Positions 48,301 through 54,845 of a DNA stretch of 64,000 bases are shown here, one piece after another. Both the position numbers and the translations under genes were made by a program. Every line of letters starts with the position of its first letter. Position 1 is the stretch's first letter. The notes under the pieces were generated by a model. The model was not told the origin of the DNA. It saw only the letters and a program-made list of their open reading frames with translations, and made no database searches. The stretch is from Pseudomonas gingeri (GTDB lineage: Bacteria > Pseudomonadota > Gammaproteobacteria > Pseudomonadales > Pseudomonadaceae), in NCBI RefSeq assembly GCF_013386115.1, contig NZ_JACAOR010000005.1, positions 536,543 through 600,542 on the forward strand, written 5' to 3'.

Positions 48301-51189
48301 GATTTTTTCCTCTCGACCTAGAGCGTCATACTGGGTAGACGTAACGCTCAGCCATTGAGGTGAGCCGGTAATGTCCGTCCATATTTCTGTGCTGATAGGG
48401 CGTTGCAGAGCGTCACTTTTTATCCACTGTTTGACGCCGGTATCGTTGGTGATAACGACGGAGGGGCCGGAGGCTGTCTGGATGTACTGGTAGTCCGTTG
48501 TTTTACGGTATTGGTAGCTTTGTGAGTTTTGAGTTGTTTTGACGGTTCGACCAAGAGAGTCGTATGTGTATTCAGTTGTATTTTTCAGTGTGTCGATAAA
48601 TTTTACGACTCTTCCGCTGAAAATGGAGGTCGTCTCTTCAATTGTGTTCGAGATACCTTCGGATGACACGACTTCTGTTATTTTTCTCAGGTAAGCATCT
48701 GTGATTTCGTAGTAAAAATTAGTAGTGTATTTGGAGTAGGGTACGGTGTTTCCATAGGCATCCAGAATTTCAGTGGTTGTGGACTGCACCCGGCCGTGAT
48801 GGGGAGAGGATGGATCTTTGATATAAGCTATCGTTTCGAGAACCATTGATCCATCTTTCCATCGGCCTAGGGAAGATCCTCCGACGGAATCCGGACTGTA
48901 TACCGTTAGACATAATGACGGACGAAGGTTTCCTGCCGCTAGTGAGGGTTCTTTTTTGGGTAAAAGAGTATAGCTGTAGAATTTTCTTATCAAATCGCCA
49001 TCTTGACTGCTTTGAATGTTATAGAATTGTTCGGATTCTATGTGTCTTTCGGATATGTTGAGAAGGTTGGAGTATGTGTCGTTGTCAAGCTGGATTGGGT
49101 ATTCCAGGTTGACTGGTATGTTAAAGGCTTGTTTGGCGTTTGATGTATTATTGTTTGCGTATTTCCAGCGTGTGGAAACTCCGCTCGTATCGCTATAGAT
49201 TATGTTGTTTTCTGGTGAGAAGAGTGTCTGCTTCGTTGGGGTTTCTCTGAATGCCCCACTGTTTTGGTTTTTGTATTGCGTTTTATTAAGATAGGGGGCG
49301 GAGCCTAGATATTCATATTTTATTGTCGTGCTGCATTCGTTGATGATTTGGGTTTCTGATGTGAGAAGGTTTTTTTCGAAGGTGAAAATCTTACTGATGA
49401 CCTGCTCGGATGTATAGTTTGTCGAAGTTGTAGTATACGAATCACTTGAAACTCTTGTGTAACTATACCCCGTAATTATCTCGGGTTGTCCTCCGCCCGG
49501 GGTCAGGGTGTGCTGTGTTACCCAGGGGAATGTCGTATTGTTAATTGTGGCTCCTTGATTTTTATAAAGCACTTTCTCTATCAGTCCCGACGAGCTGGTT
49601 ACGGTGGTGAGAACCTGGCCTAAAGTCGGGTTGGGTTCGTAGTAAAAATTTTGGCTGGAGGGAGTAGATGAGTCGGGGAAAGTGACAGAGTTCAAGGTGG
49701 TGTTGAAATTTAAAACTGCACTGTGTTGTTCTTGTGTGTTTGGCCATATGATGAAAGTTGCACTATTGTCAGTGTAGGTCGCACTGAGTAACGTGTTTTT
49801 TTCATCTCTGATGGATGTGAGCCTGGTCACGTTGCCCAGGTTGCCTCGTTGGATTTCCCAGGTTATATCAAGGGTGAAGCCATGAGTTGTTATTATTTTA
49901 GTTGGTAATAGTTCGTGGTTGGCGCCCGTGAAATTAAGTTTTTCGATGCTTCCATCTTTGTGATATATCTGGATCGCTTGTTTTGGCGTTCCATATTCAT
50001 CATATTCCTTATCTGCTCCAAGCGTAAATCCATACGATCTTAGGACATCTCGGCCGTCCATGTTACTTGGGTTGTCAACGGATACTCCCGTCGAAAGAGT
50101 CAGGGTCTTGTAGATCAAATCATAACTTGATAGACGAAATTTCCAGCCTGTACCTATTCCAAATCTATCCACTTTGCTTGGGCGATAAAATAAGTCAATG
50201 TCCAGGTTTGGGCCTTGAGCGGCATTGGCGATCAAGGAAACAATAGGGAAATACGCATTGAACAGGCCGGTTCTTGGGTCTACATAGTTTTCTTTTTTAT
50301 TTGCAGTATTGAATATCTCATTTTTTAAGAGACTGTCGTAATCAATACCAGGTCCGGACTGGACGGTATAGTACTGTTCGCCTGACCAGCCGGAGTCCTG
50401 GCCGTTGGCTGATTGGTAGGCGACGATGGGGTAGGTGCCAACCTCTTCGTTGACGTTGGGAATCGACCAGTTGCCATAGGCATCGGCGTAGAGTTGGTCA
50501 TTGTCGTAGCGCGGTTGTCCCCCGGACCTGTAGACCATGACCTTGGCATTGGGAGTGGCCTTGCCGCTGATGGTGAATGGCGAGGTGAGAGGCCCTGCCG
50601 GCGCATCGATCACGGGAGCAGCGGGCTTGGCGGATTGGACGGTATAGGGCTGTTCGCCCGTCCAACCGGAGTCCTGGCCGTTGGCTGATTGGTAGGCGAC
50701 GATGGGGTAGGTGCCGACCTCTTCGTTGACGTTGGGAATCGACCAGTTGCCATAGGCATCGGCGTAGAGTTGGTCATTGTCGTAGCGCGTGGCGCCCCCG
50801 GATTTGTAGACCATGACCTTGGCATTGGGTATGGCCTTGCCGCTGATGGTGAACGGCGAGGTGAGAGGCCCTGCCGGCGCATCGATCACGGGAGCAGCGG
50901 GCTTGGCGGACTGAACGGTATAGAGTTGTTCGCCTGACCAACCGGAATCCTGGCCGTTGGCTGATTGGTAGGCGACGATGGAGTAGGTGCCAACCTCTTC
51001 GTTGACATTGGGAATCGACCAGTTGCCATAGGCATCGGCGTAGAGTTGGTCATTGTCGTAGCGCGGCTGTCCTCCGGACCTGTAGACCATGACCTTGGCA
51101 TTGGGAGTGGCCGTGCCGCTTATGGTGAACGGCGAGGTTACGGGGCCTGCCGGGGCGTCGATGACGACGGCCATGTCTGAGGTATTCAT
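45301..51189 (-). CDS. Rhs/YD-repeat protein with Ig-like N-terminal repeats and variable C-terminal toxin-type domain
   Basis: 1962 residues from ATG 51189 (GGAGG about 10 bp upstream). No signal peptide. Residues 9-284 are three near-identical 92-residue Ig-like units (VIDAPAGPxTSPFTISGxAxPNAKVMVY...). YD/Rhs repeats follow (YTYDSLGRTVKTTQ, YTYDNFGRPSTIT, ITYTYDAYNRIAGTKS) up to the Rhs core end YRTYSPVILRFQSPDSQSPF GAGGINSYSYCSDPINYSDPTG (~1660). The last ~300 residues are the polymorphic tip: hydrophobic helices, then a domain with NVHGT (His1819) and YIRLLMCHSADGG (Cys1865), resembling clan CD cysteine peptidases. Similar to TccC/Rhs toxins but without TcA/TcB, PAAR or VgrG partners nearby. 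AT-rich, so probably acquired. Confidence 0.9.
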   Translation of the reverse strand: MNTSDMAVVIDAPAGPVTSPFTISGTATPNAKVMVYRSGGQPRYDNDQLYADAYGNWSIPNVNEEVGTYSIVAYQSANGQDSGWSGEQLYTVQSAKPAAPVIDAPAGPLTSPFTISGKAIPNAKVMVYKSGGATRYDNDQLYADAYGNWSIPNVNEEVGTYPIVAYQSANGQDSGWTGEQPYTVQSAKPAAPVIDAPAGPLTSPFTISGKATPNAKVMVYRSGGQPRYDNDQLYADAYGNWSIPNVNEEVGTYPIVAYQSANGQDSGWSGEQYYTVQSGPGIDYDSLLKNEIFNTANKKENYVDPRTGLFNAYFPIVSLIANAAQGPNLDIDLFYRPSKVDRFGIGTGWKFRLSSYDLIYKTLTLSTGVSVDNPSNMDGRDVLRSYGFTLGADKEYDEYGTPKQAIQIYHKDGSIEKLNFTGANHELLPTKIITTHGFTLDITWEIQRGNLGNVTRLTSIRDEKNTLLSATYTDNSATFIIWPNTQEQHSAVLNFNTTLNSVTFPDSSTPSSQNFYYEPNPTLGQVLTTVTSSSGLIEKVLYKNQGATINNTTFPWVTQHTLTPGGGQPEIITGYSYTRVSSDSYTTTSTNYTSEQVISKIFTFEKNLLTSETQIINECSTTIKYEYLGSAPYLNKTQYKNQNSGAFRETPTKQTLFSPENNIIYSDTSGVSTRWKYANNNTSNAKQAFNIPVNLEYPIQLDNDTYSNLLNISERHIESEQFYNIQSSQDGDLIRKFYSYTLLPKKEPSLAAGNLRPSLCLTVYSPDSVGGSSLGRWKDGSMVLETIAYIKDPSSPHHGRVQSTTTEILDAYGNTVPYSKYTTNFYYEITDAYLRKITEVVSSEGISNTIEETTSIFSGRVVKFIDTLKNTTEYTYDSLGRTVKTTQNSQSYQYRKTTDYQYIQTASGPSVVITNDTGVKQWIKSDALQRPISTEIWTDITGSPQWLSVTSTQYDALGREEKIFLYDHLADGSVLSSWTETHYDNWGNPNKSIVNNEKTIYSNYNPISNTLESWIEFGGTPCGKTLTTYNPQGEIVLITSSDIWGNTQATQSYQYDGFQRITTQTQKTRSLSNSLDITYTYDNFGRPSTITSENKTISYIYPNHTPEKVISGISVLDHSNYASYNLGQQNYDTLNRLVHSASGGRSYTFTYATSSNSATTATLPDTREVSFEYQAELDNKLIKQSVTSSGQQQAYTYQTPGNLSETAYRIPGASVNRYYNANGSLLTEELSNLNNEANKSSTYRYSLNGLLTSETDFLGNETTYHYNQNGRYIGSSSPTINTQLYHDNSGLLIKEDVYDAGSGTTTSISYTYDENHRETSRVFSTAGFPTLTIACNYQPDWLISNITFSRDNILIRQETFTYFPSGQLQTCSYYGTECPVDPWGNTLTAQNFTYDALNNISTCTSQFGAETNITSYHYDNPYDKTQLSSITNTHPAYPNSILLEYDSAGRLTKDEAGRTLSYDSLGQLKEVFSADQSIAITYTYDAYNRIAGTKSALRTQNFFYKGSSVFAQSENIFSVGQGQTHSVTNSQLNSSNSCCIQVKSVFDHTTGATQTTRCMELKDSHGSLIASYDTINKTASYFSYTAHGYRPLDNNNRSFLGFNGEPMDSVTGLYHLGNGYRTYSPVILRFQSPDSQSPFGAGGINSYSYCSDPINYSDPTGHASHWMNVQDDSSINHGSLISTILWGGVAIMAAIPTGGTSLLLGGALLGTEIAATSFGIASALTERSNPKLSEKLGWASLGLGLSNIAYGSFRAGKTIYSTLRDFRRAASLSTEHFGQTRKITQVLGGPIEKIKLTEDSLTLSQEAFKGGKRLTFNVHGTIPPGDESALMVVGGKLLGPGEAVDLAKSLGYDVKNYDYIRLLMCHSADGGSSSFAQTLSNITRKPVKGFIGKISATWAPEEIVPEIGKFSNRQEGLATFIGKKYEITVPIHKRIIGLNEDDNFIWGNTDAYNSIRVNFFPT
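50338..51165 (-). repeat. Three tandem 276-bp coding repeats in the Rhs gene
   Basis: Units 51165-50890, 50889-50614 and 50613-50338 are exactly 276 bp and nearly identical at DNA level, each encoding one 92-residue Ig-like domain. Differences are scattered single changes (for example TSGTAT versus SGKAI, QPRYDN versus ATRYDN). This points to recent duplication or gene conversion. Confidence 0.92.
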
Positions 51190-51343
51190 GTTGTTTCTCC
51201 CTCCATCAGGCTGAATGGGAGTAGGGGTCCGCACTTCAGCAACAAGAGCGTTTCCAGGAATGGGCGGGAGCGATCGCCGATGCCGAGCACCTTTTCCCGT
51301 CCGGTATGGAAGCGATGCTAGGAGTCGGCCATTTCAGTGGCTA

Positions 51344-51359
51344 CTGTCAGAAATGACAG
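51344..51359 (-). promoter_or_regulatory. CTGTCA-motif copy D
   Basis: Minus strand reads CTGTCATTTCTGACAG then TAGC, 155 bp upstream of the Rhs start. With its flanks the symmetry extends to 22 bp (CTACTGTCA-GAAA-TGACAGTAG). A TCCTAG lies 20 bp downstream as a possible -10 box. Confidence 0.75.
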
Positions 51360-51453
51360 TAGCGACAAACGGTGATCCCTTCTGAGGCAGGGAAATTCCT
51401 TGAACAGTTTCCCGTTGGCATTGGTGCCGATTGCACGGAACCGTTCGTCGTTA

Positions 51454-51469
51454 CTGTCATTTCTGACAG
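51454..51469 (+). promoter_or_regulatory. CTGTCA-motif copy E
   Basis: CTGTCATTTCTGACAG followed by GTAGA, 139 bp before the small gene at 51608. Copies D and E lie 110 bp apart, back to back in the divergent promoter region of the Rhs gene and the small gene. The remaining DNA of 51190-51607 shows no gene. Confidence 0.75.
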
Positions 51470-51607
51470 GTAGACAGTGGCTTTTCTTTAACCTTGAATA
51501 AGGGGCATGGCATTAGGGAAAAGTGCTGCTGCGTAGTCGTTTCTTTCAGGGAAGAGAGGGTTGTTACTTAAAGGATAATCACAACCGAATCCACGAGGGA
51601 CTGTAAA

Positions 51608-51808
51608 ATGAAGATAATTTGGATATTCCCAAAAGAGGAAGGCAAGGAACCCGCTGATGACAGCACCGTTGCTACTTGGATGATTCCAAGTCCTGGTGAT
51701 GTTGTCAGGTTCGCGGATGGTTCAGCGTATAAAGTCAGTGGAAGGCTGTATGACTATCTTAAGGATAACAGAATGGCTGGTATTCAAATGTTGCTTGTAT
51801 ATCAGTGA
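51608..51808 (+). CDS. Small hypothetical protein (66 residues), divergent from the Rhs gene
   Basis: Sequence MKIIWIFPKEEGKEPADDST through IQMLLVYQ; soluble, mixed alpha/beta, no known family. Central part (MIPSPGDVVRFADGSAYKVSGRLYDYL) could be a small beta-barrel. AT-rich like the Rhs gene. The start is preceded by a GAGGGA (51596-51601) 6 bp upstream. Divergent position and a shared regulatory motif suggest a link with the Rhs protein, for example accessory or immunity function, but this is not shown by sequence. Confidence 0.65.
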   Translation: MKIIWIFPKEEGKEPADDSTVATWMIPSPGDVVRFADGSAYKVSGRLYDYLKDNRMAGIQMLLVYQ

Positions 51809-51891
51809 CTATCCTTAGGCCGATTCATAAGTTTTATTATCGCACCAGGTTCTCTGGAGCAGAACTTCAGCTGATAGGATTTTTGCTATTC

Positions 51892-51927
51892 TAAAAAAAG
51901 CGGCCATTTCCATGGCCGCTTTTTTAT
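51892..51927. terminator. Bidirectional terminator between the small gene and gcd
   Basis: AAAAAAAGCGGCCAT pairs with ATGGCCGCTTTTTT over a TTCC-type loop. A- and T-tracts on both sides; gcd (minus strand) ends 13 bp to the right. Confidence 0.88.
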
Positions 51928-51939
51928 ATCTGTCCGAAG

Positions 51940-54402
51940 TTATTCGGACAGTTTGTACGCCAGCACGTAATCGCCCTGTCTGGTCCCCAGCGAACCATGC
52001 CCGCCGGCCATGACCAGCACGTACTGCTTGCCGTCCTTGCCGGTGTAGGTCATCGGTGTGGTCTGGGCGCCCGCAGGCAGGCGGCCTTCCCAGAGCTGCT
52101 TGCCGTTTTTCACGTCATAGGCGCGCAGGTACTGGTCCAGGGTGCCGCTGAGGAAGGCCACGCCACCGGCGGTGGTGAAGGTCCCGCCCAGGCTCGGTAC
52201 GCCCATGCTCAGGGGAATCGGTACCGGTGAGCTGTCGCGCACGGTGCCGTTCTTGTGCATCCAGATCGTCTTGTGGGTGGTCAGGTCGACCGCCGCGACA
52301 TAACCCCAGGCCGGAGCCTGGCACGGCAGGCCCATCGGCGACAGCAGGGCTTCGAGGATGACGCCATAAGGCGCGCCCTTGTTCGGCTGCACGCCTTCGG
52401 TTTCACTCTTGCGCGGGCCCTGGGCGGCGATGTCCGCCGCCGGGATCAGCTTGGAGCGGAAAGCCATGTAGCTCGGGTTGACGAAGGCGATCTGGCGCAC
52501 CGGATCCACCGAGATACCGCCCCAGTCGAACACACCGAAGTTGCCGGGATAGACGATCGAGCCCTGCAGCGATGGCGGGGTGAACGGCCCGTCATAACGC
52601 AGCGACTTGAAGTCGATCCGGCAGAGCATCTGGTCGAACGGGGTCACGCCCCACATGTCGCGTTCCTTGAGGGGCGGCGGCATGAAGTTGAGGTCGGACT
52701 TCGGTTGCGTCGGCGAGGTGTGGTCGCCGGCGACGGCTCCTTGGGGCACCGGCACTTCGTTGATCGGCACGATCGGCTTGCCGTTGCTGCGGTCCAGCAC
52801 GTAGATGCTGCCCTGCTTGGTCGAGGCCAGTACGGCGGGTTTCACGCCGTCGGTGGTTTTCAGGTCCATCAGGGTCGGCTGGCCGCCCACGTCCATGTCC
52901 CACAGGTCGTGGTGGGTGAACTGGAAGCTCCAGCGCACATGGCCGGTGTCGATATCCAGGGCGGTCAGGCCGGCGCTGAATTTCTCCGAATCCGGGGTGC
53001 GGGCGCCACCGAACTGGTCGGGCGTCTGGTTGCCCATCGGCAGGTAGAGCATGCCGAGTTTTTCATCGACGGCGAACATCGACCACATGTTGGGCGAGTT
53101 GCGGGTGTAGGTCTTGCCCGGGGCGATCGGAGTGGTGTCGTCCGGGTTGCCGCTGTCCCAGTTCCACACCAGCTTGCCGGTGTGCACGTCGAAGGCACGG
53201 ATCACGCCGCTGGGTTCGTCGGTGGAGACGTTGTCGGTGACGTGGCCGCCGATCACCACCAGGTTGCGGGTCACGGCCGGTGGCGAGGTCGAGTAGTAGC
53301 CGCCCGGGGCGAAGGTGCCGATATTGGCGCCGAGGTCGACCTGGCCCTTGTCGCCGAAGTCTTCGCACATCTTGCCGGTGTCGGCGTTCAGGGCAATCAG
53401 GCGGGTGTCGGCGGTCGGCAGGAAGATGCGCCGCGGGCACTGGTTTTCCTGGCCAATGGCGGTCAGTTGGCCGGTCGGCGCGCTGTTGCCATCCACTGAC
53501 GCAGTGGCGGACGCGGCCGGTGCGGATGAGCTGGCATCGGCGATGTAGGCGTTGTCATCGTGATACGACACGCCACGGCAGGTCATGTGCGCCCAACCCT
53601 TGAAGTTCGCCGCCTTCTGCGTCGAGAGCTTCGGATCGAAACGCCAGATTTCCTTGCCGGTGTCCGGGTCAAGGGCGATCACCTGGCTGTGTGGCGTGCA
53701 CACGTAGAGCATGCCGTTGACTTTCAGCGGGGTGTTTTCCGCGGTGGTTTCACCCGGGTCGTTCGGCCCCGGGATGTCACCGGTCCGATAGGTCCAGGCC
53801 GGCACTAGCTTGTGGGCATTCTCTGGAGTGATCTGCGCGAGAGGCGAGTAGCGATCGCCATGGGCACTGCGGCCGTAGGAGTTCCAGTCGCCGTCGGCCA
53901 TGGCCGGGGCGGTGTTGCTCATGCCGGGGACTCCGTCGCGATCCAGCTGGCCCTTGATTTCACCGGGGTGGGTGAACTGGCTGGCCACCGCGGCGGCACC
54001 CGCCAGGACCACGGCCACGCCGAGTGCGCCAGTGCCCATCGGCGCCGCGCCACTGTGCAGCAACGGACGGCGGAACCACGGCAGCAGCATGACGATACCG
54101 AGGGCGAACAGCAGTGCCAGGCGCGGCACCAGTTGCCACCAGTCCAGGCCGACTTCCCACAAGGCCCACAGCGTACTGGCGAACAGCACCAGCGCGTAGA
54201 GGCCCAGCGCGGCCCGGCGGGCGGCCAGCAGCAGGCCGCCGGTCAGCACCAGGCCGATGCCGGCCAGCAGGTAGTACAGCGAGCCGCCGAGCAGGCTCAG
54301 CTTGATCCCTCCGGCCAGCAGGGCCAGGCCCATCAGCAGCAGCACGATGCCGAGCAGGCTGGGCAGCAGACGGCTTCGACTCGAAGCAGGGTCGGTGCTC
54401 AT
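51940..54402 (-). CDS. gcd: Membrane-bound PQQ-dependent glucose dehydrogenase
   Basis: 820 residues. Five N-terminal membrane helices (about 12-150: LLPSLLGIVLLLMGLALLAGG ... ALGVAVVLAGAAAVA), then the periplasmic eight-bladed quinoprotein domain. Family features include DWNSYGRSAHGDRYSPLAQITPENAHKLVPAWTYRTGD, FTHHDLWDMDVGGQPTLMDL, GNQTPDQFGGARTP and the C-terminal PAGAQTTPMTYTGKDGKQYVLVMAGGHGSLGTRQGDY. Oxidises glucose to gluconolactone and passes electrons to ubiquinone; the route is typical of fluorescent pseudomonads and acidifies soil. A TGAAACGTTTCA box lies ~213 bp upstream. Confidence 0.96.
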   Translation of the reverse strand: MSTDPASSRSRLLPSLLGIVLLLMGLALLAGGIKLSLLGGSLYYLLAGIGLVLTGGLLLAARRAALGLYALVLFASTLWALWEVGLDWWQLVPRLALLFALGIVMLLPWFRRPLLHSGAAPMGTGALGVAVVLAGAAAVASQFTHPGEIKGQLDRDGVPGMSNTAPAMADGDWNSYGRSAHGDRYSPLAQITPENAHKLVPAWTYRTGDIPGPNDPGETTAENTPLKVNGMLYVCTPHSQVIALDPDTGKEIWRFDPKLSTQKAANFKGWAHMTCRGVSYHDDNAYIADASSSAPAASATASVDGNSAPTGQLTAIGQENQCPRRIFLPTADTRLIALNADTGKMCEDFGDKGQVDLGANIGTFAPGGYYSTSPPAVTRNLVVIGGHVTDNVSTDEPSGVIRAFDVHTGKLVWNWDSGNPDDTTPIAPGKTYTRNSPNMWSMFAVDEKLGMLYLPMGNQTPDQFGGARTPDSEKFSAGLTALDIDTGHVRWSFQFTHHDLWDMDVGGQPTLMDLKTTDGVKPAVLASTKQGSIYVLDRSNGKPIVPINEVPVPQGAVAGDHTSPTQPKSDLNFMPPPLKERDMWGVTPFDQMLCRIDFKSLRYDGPFTPPSLQGSIVYPGNFGVFDWGGISVDPVRQIAFVNPSYMAFRSKLIPAADIAAQGPRKSETEGVQPNKGAPYGVILEALLSPMGLPCQAPAWGYVAAVDLTTHKTIWMHKNGTVRDSSPVPIPLSMGVPSLGGTFTTAGGVAFLSGTLDQYLRAYDVKNGKQLWEGRLPAGAQTTPMTYTGKDGKQYVLVMAGGHGSLGTRQGDYVLAYKLSE

Positions 54403-54614
54403 AGTGTGGTTTCTCCGTGACGTTATAAGGTGTCCCGCGCTATATCACTGTAGATGACGATCTGGCGCGGGCTTGGTTCAATCGGGTGACGGTCTTCGAG
54501 GACGCGGCCAGCTGTGCGGGCGCGCACGGCGGCACGCGGCGTGGCCTGGGCGCAGCTCGGGAAGTCGGGGATAAAACCAGGAACCGGGACGTTTCTTGCG
54601 CAAGTCACGCAAGG

Positions 54615-54626
54615 TGAAACGTTTCA
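54615..54626. promoter_or_regulatory. LacI/GalR-type (Cra-like) palindrome upstream of gcd
   Basis: TGAAACGTTTCA is a perfect 12-bp palindrome matching the general Cra/FruR and LacI-family operator shape. It lies 213 bp upstream of the gcd start, with no gene on the other side for >200 bp. Confidence 0.45.
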
Positions 54627-54716
54627 GTTGTTAGCTGGCTAAGGATAAAGCCAAGGTGAGGGGGGAAACAGGGTGTTCCCTGAGATGGATCATTGTGGAA
54701 TCGGTAATAGTGCGGT

Positions 54717-54789
54717 TGTGGGAGCGGGCTTGCCCGCGAAGCTTCTGGTGCTCTCACTGGCCTCTTCGCGGGCAAGCCCGCTCCCACAG
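54717..54789. repeat. REP doublet (REPIN)
   Basis: TGTGGGAGCGGGCTTGCCCG with inverted CGGGCAAGCCCGCTCCCACA around a ~30-bp spacer. The arms are perfectly complementary over most of their length. Confidence 0.85.
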
Positions 54790-54845
54790 TCAGCTCCCTC
54801 AGGCCGCACAGTCATCTCGCGCGGGCCTGGGGAGTGGTGTGATTC

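Larger units (their letters stand above)
54403..54845. other. Intergenic region between gcd and the TonB receptor
   Basis: About 440 bp without a supported gene. It contains the gcd upstream region, a palindromic TGAAACGTTTCA (54615-54626), a CTTGCGCAAG palindrome near 54596, and a REP doublet (54717-54789). Short ORFs here have no family features. Confidence 0.6.

Noticed and set aside
50338..51165. CRISPR-like array
   Set aside because: Repeat units are 276 bp, in frame and coding; there are no short repeats with unique spacers anywhere in the window.
50413..51180. Three similar plus-strand ORFs of 71-91 codons
   Set aside because: They are antisense images of the three tandem Ig-like repeats of the Rhs gene.
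45301..51189. Complete Tc toxin complex
   Set aside because: Only the TccC/Rhs-like component is present; no TcA or TcB-like gene lies in the window.
54423..54608. Small minus-strand ORF upstream of gcd
   Set aside because: No ribosome site or family match; it lies in the probable gcd promoter region.
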